DNA of 64,000 nucleotides from Paraspadella gotoi (taxonomy: Eukaryota > Chaetognatha), in contig CM119265.1 in the NCBI GenBank assembly GCA_051294375.1, forward strand, positions 24,097,684-24,161,683, written 5' to 3'. Below, in pieces: positions 12,479 through 22,559 of this stretch (position 1 is the first letter of the stretch; every line of letters begins with the position of its first letter). The notes under the pieces are model-generated. The model did not search any database. It saw nothing but the letters and a program-made list of their open reading frames with translations, and was not told the origin of the DNA. The position numbers and the translations under genes are program-made.

Positions 12479-15400
12479 GGTTTGAATAAGGGTCCCTTTG
12501 GTCCAAGGCTGGCATTCCCCCGAAGGACACGCTGCCACAGAGAGAGAGAGAGAGGGAGAGAGGGAGAGGGAGAGAGAGATAGCCGACGACTTGTCGCTTG
12601 GCAGCTGATGAATTGTAAAGTTGGGAGAGCCAAGACCAAGTTCACCTAACGAATAATGATAGTTTTGTTACATTATTATATTCATATATAAATATTATAT
12701 ATAGTAAATTGTTTTAAAACTTTTTGTTTATTTATTAATACTTTTTTCCTTTGATTTATTTATATTTTTGTTTTAGCAATGCCAAAATTTTTTTACTAAT
12801 ATAAACAGATTATTATTGCCGAAACATGTCGGTTAAATAAACATTGTCGTTGTTAAAACAAAAATAAAACAAGTCTTTCATTAAAAAAGCATTAAAAACG
12901 TGAACAATGTATCGATCATTAAAGGTTTTAAAACAAACAATTTTTTAAAAATAAATAAAAAGAGGGAAAAAAAAGAATAAAAAGAAAAGAAAAGTAAAGG
13001 GAAAAAGAAAAAAAACAAAAAAAGAACAAGATTGATAGCTCGGCCCCCGAAGGATTTCCATGTGTCCACAAAAAAACTATTTCGCCCATCTCTCTCTCTC
13101 TCTCTCTCTCTCTNNNNNNNNNNNNNNNNNNNNNNNNNNNNNNNNNNNNNNNNNNNNNNNNNNNNNNNNNNNNNNNNNNNNNNNNNNNNNNNNNNNNNNN
13201 NNNNNNNNNNNNNNNNNNNNNNNNNNNNNNNNNNNNNNNNNNNNNNNNNNNNNNCTCTCTCTCTCTCTCACAGAGCCAAACCTCACTTTGAGCATCCAGT
13301 TCAAAGGCGGTGAGATTCAAGTGATTCACAACGTATCGATAGTTCTCCTCTTCGGTCCGTTGGTTCGATGCCAGGTGAGACTGTGAGACTTTCTTTGAAT
13401 GGAATTGTATTATGACGCATTACGCTTTATTGTACAAAGTGTATTTTATTAACGACATTCGAATTACAACATCTTTACGCCCTCTTCCTTTGGAATAAAC
13501 GTTCAACGAATCAAGTTTANNNNNNNNNNNNNNNNNNNNNNNNNNNNNNNNNNNNNNNNNNNNNNNNNNNNNNNNNNNNNNNNNNNNNNNNNNNNNNNNN
13601 NNNNNNNNNNNNNNNNNNNNNNNNNNNNNNNNNNNNNNNNNNNNNNNNNNNNNNNNNNNNNNNNNNNNNNNNNNNNNNNNNNNNNNNNNNNNNNNNNNNN
13701 NNNNNNNNNNNNNNNNNNNNNNNNNNNNNNNNNNNNNNNNNNNNNNNNNNNNNNNNNNNNNNNNNNNNNNNNNNNNNNNNNNNNNNNNNNNNNNNNNNNN
13801 NNNNNNNNNNNNNNNNNNNNNNNNNNNNNNNNNNNNNNNNNNNNNNNNNNNNNNNNNNNNNNNNNNNNNNNNNNNNNNNNNNNNNNNNNNNNNNNNNNNN
13901 NNNNNNNNNNNNNNNNNNNNNNNNNNNNNNNNNNNNNNNNNNNNNNNNNNNNNNNNNNNNNNNNNNNNNNNNNNNNNNNNNNNNNNNNNNNNNNNNNNNN
14001 NNNNNNNNNNNNNNNNNNNNNNNNNNNNNNNNNNNNNNNNNNNNNNNNNNNNNNNNNNNNNNNNNNNNNNNNNNNNNNNNNNNNNNNNNNNNNNNNNNNN
14101 NNNNNNNNNNNNNNNNNNNNNNNNNNNNNNNNNNNNNNNNNNNNNNNNNNNNNNNNNNNNNNNNNNNNNNNATCCAATTAATTTCTTCTATCGACATCAA
14201 ACGATTTTCTCATTTTTTTTCTCTTTCCTCCCTTTTCTTTTTCCTCCATTTTTTTCCTTCTCCGTTTCATCTCTTTCCTTTCCTCCTTTGTCTCCTTTCC
14301 TTCCACCCCACCCCCCCCTTGGATCAGGCGTTGAACGAGAGGACCTCTGGGGGAAGAGATGGAGGAAAAGGAGGAGGAAGAGACGGAGGAAGAGACGGAG
14401 GAAGAGGAGGAGAAGGGGGTCGCCTCAAATCCCTGCGGTTCGAGGAGGAAGAAGGGGAGGAAGACGAAGGAAGAGAAGGTTTTTTGTACGATTTGCTGAT
14501 GGAGGAAAGGGAGGAAGATTGGAAGGAGAAGGAAAGAAGGAGGAGGAAGGATTCCTTCTTCGAAGGTTTCGTTGGAAGGTAATCAACGATTTTTTTTTGG
14601 TTTTGTTTTCGTTTCTTGCGTTTTCTTCGTTTTATTTGTTGTTTTTTTGTTTGTTTTTTTTTGTTTATTCTCGCGACGATCCTTCGTTTTTTTTCTTTAT
14701 CTCTCATCTCTCATCTCATTCCAATTATAAAATTGTTTTATTTAAATTCATAAATACGGATTAATCTATGATTCCACTAATTATTTTTTTTTTCGTCGCT
14801 TTTTTCCAGAATTTCATTTCGGCGTAAAATTAAAGCTTTTTTTGTTCCTTTTGACATTTCTTTTTTTTTTTTAACAAACAAAAGATAAAAACAAATAATG
14901 GAAAAACTAATATTTCACTGTCAACTTCAAAGACAGAAAAAAGAAAATCGAATTCCATCATAAAGAAAAAAAATAACAGTCGGAATTTTTCTGCTCTTTT
15001 AGTTTTCTCCACCTACCTTACGAAATCATTTATCCTTCATTCACGTGCGACATGTGGCGTCAGACGTCTCACTAACGGATACTCCAAGAATTGGCGTCTA
15101 CATACCTTACAATACTATCTTGCCAACTCTGTAGCGCTCGTTCTGTTTATAGTTCATTTGGTTTGTTTTTGGATGGGCCTCAAGTCTTAACATCTTACTA
15201 CTATAGATGCTAAATGTCTAAAGACAGTGATACTAAAGGATGACAACAGAGCCATGCCAAACAGAATTAAAAAGTGGAAAGTGTTTCAATGCATTTCCGC
15301 CATTTCTGGCATTTTCTTCATTCTTATTGAAATCATTTGGATTCCAAACGTTTTCCATCAACTCAGTCTTGGGACCAAACAACGTAAAAATTCAACTCTC

Positions 15401-15497
15401 TGGCTGAGCTCATACATTTATGCAAAGATGCCAGATTCAAGATTTCGCTCAATTTTTTTGTCTCTATCTCTCTCTCGTCTCTCTCTCTTCTCTCTCT

Positions 15498-15545
<48 letters not shown>

Positions 15546-15622
15546 ATCTCTCTTTCTTTCTGTTCGAAAACTCATCACAACAAAGAAACTCGTCAACCTT
15601 GAGCTCTAAACTTGTGAGAGAG

Positions 15623-15661
<39 letters not shown>

Positions 15662-15796
15662 AGAAGAGAGGAGAGAGAGAGAGGAGAGTTAGAGAGAGAG
15701 AGAAGACAAGGCTGGCATGATCGAGGACCAGATTTTCGATAATTTTGACGTTCTTTGTGGTCGAAGTGAACGAATTTGTGTCCGACTTCTCTCTCT

Positions 15797-15884
<88 letters not shown>

Positions 15885-18130
15885 CCTCTTTTTCAAATCT
15901 TCCCTCAGGACNNNNNNNNNNNNNNNNNNNNNNNNNTGGGGTGGGTAATTAGAAGGGGCATCGAGGCATCGGCATGGGCAGTAATTGCGTGGATGGTGGT
16001 GAAGTGGGTGTTTGTGGGTGGGTCCTCGTTTGTTTGGGTGATGATGTGTGGGAGTGAGTGGTGGTGAGTAGTGAGTGGTGGTGAGTGGAGAACCCGAGGA
16101 TGTGATTCTGTTCTGGGCCGACGAGGAAAAAGGAAAAAAAAAGCGCAGTGGGTGTGGCAAGGGCGAATAGAGGAGGAAAGGAAAAGAGAATGACGACGAC
16201 GATGATGACGATGAGGATGATGATGATGATGATGATGATGATAAAAATTATGGCAAGGATGATGATGCAATAATGATTGTGATGATTAAAATGATGCCGA
16301 AGATTATGATGATAAAAATAATATTGATGACGATAATGACGAGGATGACGACGATAATGATAATTGAGATGATGNNNNNNNNNNNNNNNNNNNNNNNNNN
16401 NNNNNNNNNNNNNNNNNNNNNNNNNNNNNNNNNNNNNNNNNNNNNNNNNNNNNNNNNNNNNNNNNNNNNNNNNNNNNNNNNNNNNNNNNNNNNNNNNNNN
16501 NNNNNNNNNNNNNNNNNNNNNNNNNNNNNNNNNNNNNNNNNNNNNNNNNNNNNNNNNNNNNNNNNNNNNNNNNNNNNNNNNNNNNNNNNNNNNNNNNNNN
16601 NNNNNNNNNNNNNNNNNNNNNNNNNNNNNNNNNNNNNNNNNNNNNNNNNNNNNNNNNNNNNNNNNNNNNNNNNNNNNNNNNNNNNNNNNNNNNNNNNNNN
16701 NNNNNNNNNNNNNNNNNNNNNNNNNNNNNNNNNNNNNNNNNNNNGAGAGAGAGAGAGAGAGAGAGACTGTCCGCAGTTTGGTTGCATTTTGGGTCAGCGA
16801 TTTTGTCTGTCGTCCAGTCGATTCCAGCCCCTTGTCCGCGGTTGTTGTTGTTGAAGTCGTTGTTGTTATTTGCTCAATGATGCCTCTTTCTTTCATGGGC
16901 TGGCTCGTTAGGTCACGTGATCGATAAATCAAAAATGGCGTTTGTGAAAAGTCCGTTTCGCAAATGATGAAGTGAATAAAACGAAGGAGAAAAACGTGTG
17001 AGGAGTTAAAATCATCTTGAATGTTAAGGAATGAGAAAAGAGTGAAAACTTAGCGCATGCGTAGAGAAAGGAAGACAAATAAAATGAACTAAGAGCAGAA
17101 AATCTTTGTATTTTCTTGGATATTTAAGAGCAAGGTGCATACTGCATGGTTAACGGAGACGACGAACGGGAAGAGCAAATACGAAATTTACGCCATATTT
17201 TTTAAAAGTGACCTATTTTAGCTTAAATTCAGAATTAAATCACTTTTAAGTTTATAAATTAGATAAGGGGCATTGAATAGGGTTAAATAGGGTTTCATTG
17301 GTTAAATATTAGGGTTAAGGTCAAGGGTTAAAGGGTTGGATTAAGGATTTGGGATAGAGTTTAGGGATTAGGGATTAGGGATCAGAGATTAGCGATCTGT
17401 GATTAGGATTGTGGATTTGAGATAAGGATTAGAGATTAGGGATTAGAGATTAGCGATTGGGGATTATGATTATGGATTTGGGATAGGGATTAGGGATTAG
17501 GGATTAAAGATTAGCTAATGGGGATTAGGATTATGGATTTGGAATCGGGATAAAGGACTAGAGATTAGAGATTAATGATAGGGGATTAGGATTATTGATT
17601 TATTATTAAATATTAGTGTTAGGAATTAAGGTTAAAGATTAGGTTAAATATTTAAGGTAAAATATTAACATTAAATATTTGAGTTAAAATTAGGTTTAGG
17701 GATTAGTGACAGAAATGGACGCTTTCAGAAAATAGTGCCGAAATTTTAAAGGGAGGGTAAGCTCACGTCATTAGATGGAAAGAAAAGACAAAAGAGGCAA
17801 TTTTGTTCCCTAAAGAAGCTAAAAAGAAAGAGACGATGTTTTTTTGAGAATTCTGTTTTTTTCGCATTGCTTATAATTCTTTCTTTTCTATCTTTTCCTT
17901 TATATTTCATTAATCCCATTTATCTTTCATTCTATATTCTGTTCTTTCGTATCTTTGTTCTTATTATATTCATTTCAATGCCCATTTAAGATTCTTTCAT
18001 TTTTCTTTTGCCCTTTTTTTCCCGGTTTTTTTTTCTTATCTTTCATCTGTCGCTTTTTGATAGAACGAAGTGTAAGGACCAATTATTGTTAATTTTTCTT
18101 TTGTCCTTTTCTTTCTGCGTGCTGTCTTTG

Positions 18131-18161
<31 letters not shown>

Positions 18162-20105
18162 TCAATTTCGATGATGAATATAAAATAAAGCCTACAATTT
18201 TTATTGTTAAAAAAGAAAATGAAAGAGATTCATATCGGAAATAAAATTCGTATAATCCTAATGTAATTTTTTCAGCACAAAAGGAAAAAAAATTTCATTC
18301 TCCCAAAAATTATTGTGAGATAACCTGTCAATAAATCTTTTGCGTTTCTAAAAAATGTAATAATCTCTTTTCTAAAAAAATTTAGGTTTCATTTTTTTCA
18401 TCTTATTACATTACATCTAATGATATCTTACTTTTATTTAACCTTTTTTACATTTTTGAGCATATTTCAGTATATTATATGTTCGGTCATCAAGTTTATG
18501 ACAACATTTAAGAATTTTCAGCCTAGTTATTTTTTTAAAAACCTTGTCCAATAAGGTTACTGAAAAAACTGACGGACTGTTTGTTGGTGATTTAATTGCG
18601 AGAGACTAATTTAGAAAAAGCGAAAAATCGAGAAATTATTGTTATAAATGAACAAAAAAAGGAAAAGAGAAAATTACGAAAGAAACAAAGAATTCTTTTT
18701 TCTCTCTCTCTCTCTCTCATCTCTCTCATCCCTCATTCCTTCTCCTCCAGGAGCGTCGCCGGTCTCGACCGGTCGAGACGTCGCCGAATTATAAATGACG
18801 CCGCGGAGGAGCGCCGCTTTCAGCCCGGCGTCAAAATTCGCGACGATTTCGACGCCAGTCGCGACGCCGAAGAAGACGTGACGGCGCCGTCGAGCGTCGT
18901 CTGCGTGGTCGTCGCCAATCCCGGCGTCGGCCGCGTCGGCGTCGACGCCCGTCTCGAACGCGACGTCGAAGGCGCCGGGGATGGCGCCGGGAAAAGCGGA
19001 AGCGGCGCGAAGGAGGCGCCGCCACGGAAACGCGTCATGGTCGACGTGGCGCGCGAGGAGANNNNNNNNNNNNNNNNNNNNNNNNNNNNNNNNNNNNNNN
19101 NNNNNNNNNNNNNNNNNNNNNNNNNNNNNNNNNNNNNNNNNNNNNNNNNNNNNNNNNNNNNNNNNNNNNNNNNNNNNNNNNNNNNNNNNNNNNNNNNNNN
19201 NNNNNNNNNNNNNNNNNNNNNNNNNNNNNNNNNNNNNNNNNNNNNNNNNNNNNNNNNNNNNNNNNNNNNNNNNNNNNNNNNNNNNNNNNNNNNNNNNNNN
19301 NNNNNNNNNNNNNNNNNNNNNNNNNNNNNNNNNNNNNNNNNNNNNNNNNNNNNNNNNNNNNNNNNNNNNNNNNNNNNNNNNNNNNNNNNNNNNNNNNNNN
19401 NNNNNNNNNNNNNNNNNNNNNNNNNNNNNNNNNNNNNNNNNNNNNNNNNNNNNNNNNNNNNNNNNNNNNNNNNNNNNNNNNNNNNNNNNNNNNNNNNNNN
19501 NNNNNNNNNNNNNNNNNNNNNNNNNNNNNNNNNNNNNNNNNNNNNNNNNNNNNNNNNNNNNNNNNNNNNNNNNNNNNNNNNNNNNNNNNNNNNNNNNNNN
19601 NNNNNNNNNNNNNNNNNNNNNNNNNNNNNNNNNNNNNNNNNNNNNNNNNNNNNNNNNNNNNNNNNNNNNNNNNNNNNNNNNNNNNNNNNNNNNNNNNNNN
19701 NNNNNNNNNNNNNNNNNNNNNATAATTCATAGATTTTGTGATTAAGTTAATAATACCTTTGATAATACGGTTATTTAACAAAATGATGATGATTGTATGA
19801 AATTAGTAATAATTAAATTAGTAAATTATTTGTGTAATGCTGAAGACGAAGACGACGACGAGGAAAAAATAAACAAGAACAAGAACCGATTATGAAGAAC
19901 AACAACAAATAACAACAACGAGAATCCAACTCGCTTCAACCGCTTTGTCTTCTTCATTTTCAGGCTCTTCTTCTCCTTCATCATCCAACTTCTTTGTCGT
20001 CATCCTCCTCTTCCTCCTCTCCTTCCTTCGCCACGACGGCTTCCTCTTCCTCCTTTGATTGGAATCGAAATAAACAAAAACAAAAACAAAAGTCGAAACA
20101 AAGGT

Positions 20106-20160
<55 letters not shown>

Positions 20161-21015
20161 ACTGAAAGACAATTATTTGTATTTTAATAATTAACTTAAT
20201 GTTTTTTTTACACAGAAAATGGGAAATTCGTCTTCGTCTTTTCTTCGAAATCCGTCAACTCTCCGGTCGACAGAGTTTCGCCAACTCCTCCGCCGATTAT
20301 CAGCCTCCAGAATCCATATCCTCCAGGTGATTGAAGAAAGTTGATGGAGAAGTGAATGAGAGATGATGGAGAAGTGATAAGGGAAGTGATGGACAAGTGA
20401 TGGAGTCATGACGGAGAAGAACTGAGGTTATGGAGGAGTTAGGAAAAAGTGTGGGAAAAGTTTTGTACTGTGATGGAGAAATGATAAAGAGTCGAAGGAG
20501 AAATGATGGATACTGATGTACCAGTGATGAAGTGATGAAATGATAAGGAAGTGATGGACAAAAGATGGGGAAGTTATGAAGAAATTGCAATGAAGGTTCA
20601 CCGCTTTAATATTCTTTGTCACTGTGAAATTCCGCCCTATGAAGATGAAATCGACAGAGGGCGTCACAGTGAATTTTTTTGTAGCCTGCGTCAAAAATTC
20701 GCGTTGAATTTATTTTAGTTATTTTCTAAAAAATTAAATTCTATTTAAGAATAAGGCAGTGTTATCACCGAGCAAAATCAAGTCTTTAATATAAAAAAAA
20801 ATAACATGAATAATATAAATCAGAAAACAAATTGTGCCAGTCGATATCAGAAAATTGCCGCAAAAACGAAAATCTCCCGCGCATCTCGAGATGAAAAAAA
20901 ATCCTCCAAATGGCACTTGAATGGCATTTGAATGGCGTCCGAGTGGCATCAAAAGCGACGGGAACGAATAAAACTAATTCTGAATGACATGGTGAAAAGC
21001 ACTGACATTCTGGAG

Positions 21016-21056
<41 letters not shown>

Positions 21057-21823
21057 GAAAAGGCGCATATATCCGTTTTTCTCCCCTTTTTTTTCCGTTT
21101 CTAATGAAATCGAAATTCTCTCTTGGCTTTTTTTTCTCCATAAATCAAAAAAGGGTTCAAGTTGTTCTGTGACCTCGGATCCGAAAAGACGGTCAATATG
21201 TATGCGAATCTTTCCTCTCGCTTCTTGCCCCAGAAAAAAAATCATAAATCCCAGTCTCGTCTCTCTCTCTCTCTCTCTCTCTCTTTGGAATTCAGATGGA
21301 ATAAACTTTACAAAAACTCAGCTCCTGATTTTACAAAACTAAAAAAAAAAATTTCATCGGAGCTGACATATGATTTACGATTTTCGGGCAGCTAAGAGGA
21401 GCCACCTGTTGTAATTCATGAACCGACAAGTAGGCACAAAGAAATAGATCTATGAGAATTTATAAGATCTTATTTATTCATTTATTAATTATTTCATATC
21501 CAGATAATAATTAATCATGCAATGTTTCTAAAACAAAAAAAAAGTTCAACGAAATTAAAACGCTTCCAGAATGCTTCCCCATCCATTAAGCATATATTAA
21601 TTTTTTTCCCCCGCGATTCCGCTTTGTCTCTTTTTCTCTCTCTCTCTCCTCTCTCTCTCGTCTCTCTCTCTCTCCATCTCTCTCTCTCTCCTCTCCTCAG
21701 TTCGTCTCCCCTCGCGTTGATTCATCAATCCATTCTCCTCCTCCTCCATTTTTCTCCTTCGACGAAAATCATCAAACAAAATTTGCCTTTTTTATCCTTT
21801 TCACTCGAAAATCCTCGACGAAG
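2736..21823 (+). CDS. Unrecognised multi-exon gene, plus strand, fragmentary model
   Basis: Candidate exons 2736-2937, 12178-12245, 13274-13374, 14328-14578, 18751-19061 (running into a gap), 19964-20103, 20216-20326 and 21701-21823. Those up to 18751 join in one frame with phases 2, 1, 0 and 2; after the 660-N gap the last three join among themselves (phase 2, 2). All stand out as GC-rich or open islands in AT-rich sequence with standard splice borders. The chain includes a Gly/Asp-rich then Glu/Arg-rich exon and strand-like segments such as PNLTLSIQFKGGEIQVIHN. I do not recognise the family. First and last exons are not visible, and further exons may lie in the gaps. It may be the upstream part of the gene at 38,450-42,312. 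Confidence 0.45.
2938..3075 (+). repeat. 30-bp minisatellite beginning at the exon A splice donor
   Basis: Four to five units of GTGAGGATTTATTGTGAG-GGTCAGTGTGAG. Each unit boundary recreates a GAG|GTGAGG donor-like site. The first unit starts at the predicted donor of exon A. Confidence 0.8.
3300..3420 (-). mobile_element. tRNA-like sequence, candidate SINE head
   Basis: On the minus strand GTCGCTCAGGTGGCGAAATG carries an A-box-like core, followed about 35 bases on by the B-box-like GAGTTCGAGCC. An intact acceptor stem and CCA context are not evident. It is adjacent to the interspersed repeat at 3450-3622. Confidence 0.4.
3450..3622. mobile_element. Short interspersed repeat, copy 1
   Basis: Starts ATGTGTTACGCCGCAGT with TTTTCACGGGTATTT just after, and ends AATTATAAGCATTTTTAGCG then TAAGTGCGACAGACCGA. 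Both ends recur at 4812-5155 around different interior sequence. No open reading frame and no clear terminal inverted repeats. Confidence 0.45.
4310..4450. promoter_or_regulatory. CpG-rich island with RFX X-box-like palindrome
   Basis: A sharp CpG/GC-rich island (GACGCGCCCGAGACGCGCCC) in AT-rich sequence, containing GTTGCTTAGCAAC at 4350-4362, which fits the inverted-repeat X-box bound by RFX factors. It is followed by pyrimidine-rich sequence. No coding exon can be tied to it; a promoter or enhancer is possible. Confidence 0.35.
4812..5155. mobile_element. Short interspersed repeat, copy 2
   Basis: Shares with copy 1 the left end (ATGTGTTGCACCACAGT, TTTTCACGTGTATTT) and right end (AATTATATGCATTTTAACGC, AAGTGGGACAGACCGA). 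About twice as long as copy 1, with the difference in the interior. Confidence 0.45.
6690..7010 (+). repeat. Purine minisatellite, about 71-bp unit
   Basis: At least three units containing GAGGAAAGGAGGAAGAAAA, ATGAGGAGAAATCAAAGAGG and AAGAAAGAAAGAAAAGAAGG. All purine on this strand apart from rare T and C. A long Lys/Arg/Glu open frame crosses it because stops are rare in such sequence; I do not treat it as a gene. Confidence 0.75.
7404..7740. repeat. (GA)n at 7404-7468 and (CT)n at about 7665-7740
   Basis: Imperfect (GA)n and near-perfect (CT)n about 200 bp apart. They could pair in single-stranded form. Confidence 0.9.
8226..8326 (+). repeat. (GA)n microsatellite
   Basis: About 100 bp of GA with two single-base interruptions, ending in a G run. 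Confidence 0.95.
8946..8992 (+). repeat. TTGAGGAGT tandem repeat
   Basis: Four to five copies of a 9-10-bp unit, GAGTTGAGGA. Confidence 0.8.
9139..9804 (+). repeat. (GA)n tracts at 9139-9183 and 9767-9803
   Basis: Two short pure GA tracts in AT-rich, apparently intronic sequence. Confidence 0.9.
10100..10340 (+). repeat. Cluster of (GA)n tracts
   Basis: GA tracts at about 10108-10154, 10230-10262 and 10291-10341 separated by unique sequence. Confidence 0.9.
10615..10730 (+). repeat. (CCTT)n then (CTTT)n microsatellite
   Basis: About 115 bp of TTCC tetramers passing into TTTC tetramers. Confidence 0.9.
11704..11845 (+). repeat. Imperfect (CT)n, preceded by (GAC)n at 11620-11655
   Basis: CT run with CTTCT interruptions; a short GAC run encoding poly-Asp in one frame lies 50 bp upstream, without splice signals. 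Confidence 0.9.
12178..12245 (+). CDS. Candidate exon B
   Basis: 68 nt; acceptor TTTTTATTTCAG (strong) and donor GACCG|GTGAGA. Two frames are open. The one matching exon A's phase reads LKSYPSKMIVNFLLNRTKIR, ends in phase 1 and joins cleanly to exon C. The alternative starts IEVISKQNDRQLSS. Intermediate exons between A and B cannot be excluded over 9 kb. Confidence 0.45.
12415..12582 (+). repeat. (GA)n tracts flanking a GC-rich 60-bp island
   Basis: GA at 12418-12478 and 12539-12580 enclose GGTCCCTTTGGTCCAAGG. The island has no convincing splice sites on either strand. Confidence 0.85.
13114..13254. other. Assembly gap, 141 N
   Basis: The gap sits inside a (CT)n tract, CT on both sides. Confidence 0.99.
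13274..13374 (+). CDS. Candidate exon C
   Basis: 101 nt; a (CT)n-CACAG acceptor and the donor TGCCAG|GTGAGA. Only one frame is open: PNLTLSIQFKGGEIQVIHNV then SIVLLFGPLVRCQ, an alternating pattern typical of beta strands. It takes two bases from exon B and ends in phase 0. The (CT)n tract that serves as the polypyrimidine tract is partly an assembly gap (13114-13254). Confidence 0.6.
13520..14171. other. Assembly gap, 652 N
   Basis: Lies between candidate exons C and D; may hide an exon. Confidence 0.99.
14328..14578 (+). CDS. Candidate exon D, Gly- then Glu/Arg-rich
   Basis: 251 nt; acceptor after a C-rich tract (TTGGATCAG), donor GTTGGAAG|GTAATC. In the frame continuing exon C it reads ALNERTSGGRDGGKGGGRDG, then an acidic run (FEEEEGEEDEGREG) and FLYDLLMEEREEDWKEKERR. 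It is low complexity, so coding status rests mainly on splice sites and the phase-2 join to exon E. An Arg-rich alternative frame is also open. A 652-N gap lies between C and D. Confidence 0.4.
15470..15881. repeat. CT-GA-CT triple microsatellite
   Basis: (CT)n at about 15463-15556, (GA)n at 15617-15704 and (CT)n at 15788-15881, each about 90 bp. The middle tract is complementary to both outer ones. A 25-N join follows at 15912. Confidence 0.9.
15912..15936. other. Assembly join, 25 N
   Basis: A fixed-size 25-N spacer, the same size as those at 36573 and 57584, so probably a scaffolding join of unknown true length. Confidence 0.99.
16180..16374 (+). repeat. (GAT/GAC)n trinucleotide region
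   Basis: Degenerate GATGAT and GACGAC runs up to a 370-N gap. Met/Ile/Asp-rich frames across it are by-products of the repeat. Confidence 0.85.
16375..16744. other. Assembly gap, 370 N
   Basis: GAT repeat on the left, (GA)n on the right. Confidence 0.99.
17266..17710 (+). repeat. Degenerate TTAGGGA/GATTAGG satellite
   Basis: Dozens of imperfect heptamers (GGGATTA, GGATTAG, AGGGATTAGGGATTAGGGA) with a longer period of roughly 60-65 bp marked by GGATTATGGATTTGGGATAG and AGATTAGCGATTGGGGATTA. It resembles telomere-like DNA but is not a pure TTAGG or TTAGGG array. Confidence 0.7.
18751..19061 (+). CDS. Candidate exon E (truncated by a gap)
   Basis: At least 311 nt of very GC/CpG-rich sequence after a long pyrimidine tract ending CTCCTCCAG. 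The frame that continues exon D reads SVAGLDRSRRRRIINDAAEE, RRFQPGVKIRDDFDAS, SSVVCVVVANPGVGRVGVDA, then a Gly/Ala/Lys linker and PPRKRVMVDVAREE. Strand-like segments suggest an extracellular beta domain. A 660-N gap cuts the exon; its donor is not seen. Confidence 0.55.
19062..19721. other. Assembly gap, 660 N
   Basis: Truncates candidate exon E. Confidence 0.99.
19964..20103 (+). CDS. Candidate exon F, Ser-rich then basic
   Basis: 140 nt; acceptor TCATTTTCAG and donor ACAAAG|GTTAGA running straight into (GA)n. In the frame used it has a Ser-rich segment (SLSSSSSSSSPSFATTASSS) and a basic one (FDWNRNKQKQKQKSKQR), ending in phase 2. A second frame is open as well. Coding status is likely but the frame is uncertain. 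Confidence 0.4.
20216..20326 (+). CDS. Candidate exon G
   Basis: 111 nt; acceptor TTTTTTTACACAG and donor CTCCAG|GTGATT. The frame following exon F reads KWEIRLRLFFEIRQLSGRQS then FANSSADYQPPESIS. The other frames are also open (one contains VSPTPPPIISLQNPYPP), so the frame is not settled. A GATGGAGAAGTG-type repeat starts at the donor. Confidence 0.4.
20327..20585 (+). repeat. Degenerate GTGATGGAGAA repeat beginning at the exon G donor
   Basis: Irregular copies of GATGGAGAAGTGAT and GATGGACAAGTGATG, 11-20 bp apart, occupy the first 250 bases of the intron after exon G. Many copies recreate AAGTGATG or AAGTGA. Confidence 0.6.
21701..21823 (+). CDS. Candidate exon H
   Basis: 123 nt; a (CT)n acceptor ending CTCCTCAG and the donor CGACGAAG|GTGAGG. 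Two frames are open: FVSPRVDSSIHSPPPPFFSF (phase 0, the more protein-like) and SPLALIHQSILLLLHFSPST (the one matching exon G). Another exon may lie between G and H if the first frame is right. Confidence 0.4.
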
Positions 21824-22514
21824 GTGAGGGAAGGATTTGGGCTGGGGAGGGGGCGGAGAGGGGTTGTGAAGGGTGAGGGGTGGGTGGTAAGCGGGAGGGC
21901 GGTGTCAGAATGGGTGGGCGGAACTTGTTAAGGTTCGTGGATTAACGTTTCACGCCGAATGGCGAATTTCGTTAAAACGGAGCTGAAAATGTTTAAATTT
22001 TCATTAAAATTTAAACAGGTTAGATTCCAAAAAAGTACAAAATCTCTATCGAAGCTGCCTGTATTTCCAGATGTCGACACTAACGTTCCTTTCCCCGACG
22101 AAAAATATAAAATAAAAATATTTATTCGCTATAAAATGAAAGAAAGATAGAAAATAAATATTCTAACAATTTTCACGAAGAGAAGCGCCCTTTATGTTTA
22201 TAATTTCGAGATTTTATTTTTTATGTTCTTTCATTTTCCGTGGGATCTCGTTTTTTATGCCATCTCGACGCTCATAATGCAATTTTTTTCCCAAAATACA
22301 CATCTCGTACCTTGACATTGTCCTCTCCAGCTGTCATTTTCCTTATTTTGTCACTTTCTTTTAAACATAAAATATTGTTAATCTAGTTATCTTTTAGCTG
22401 ACCCTTTCCCTGCAAACACATTTACCTCTCAGTCTCCTCTCTCTCTCCGAAATGTTACTTTCCACATCATGCCATTTTCCCTGTCATTTCCCACTTTATA
22501 TCATCTCCGCGCCA
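21824..22514. other. Single-copy sequence before the left arm
   Basis: AT-rich, no supported exon. The change to duplicated sequence occurs at about 22515. Confidence 0.5.
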
Positions 22515-22559
22515 TTGGCGTCTCCGCGTCTTCCTTTACTACGTCCTCGTCCCGATTTG

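Larger units (their letters stand above)
14579..18750. other. Non-coding stretch between candidate exons D and E
   Basis: Contains the CT-GA-CT cluster, two gaps, a GAT region and the telomere-like satellite. No supported exon seen. Confidence 0.5.

Noticed and set aside
12480-12540. GC-rich island between GA tracts as an exon on the minus strand (WQRVLRGNASLGPKG).
   Set aside because: No adequate donor, very short, and orientation opposite to the neighbouring candidate exons.
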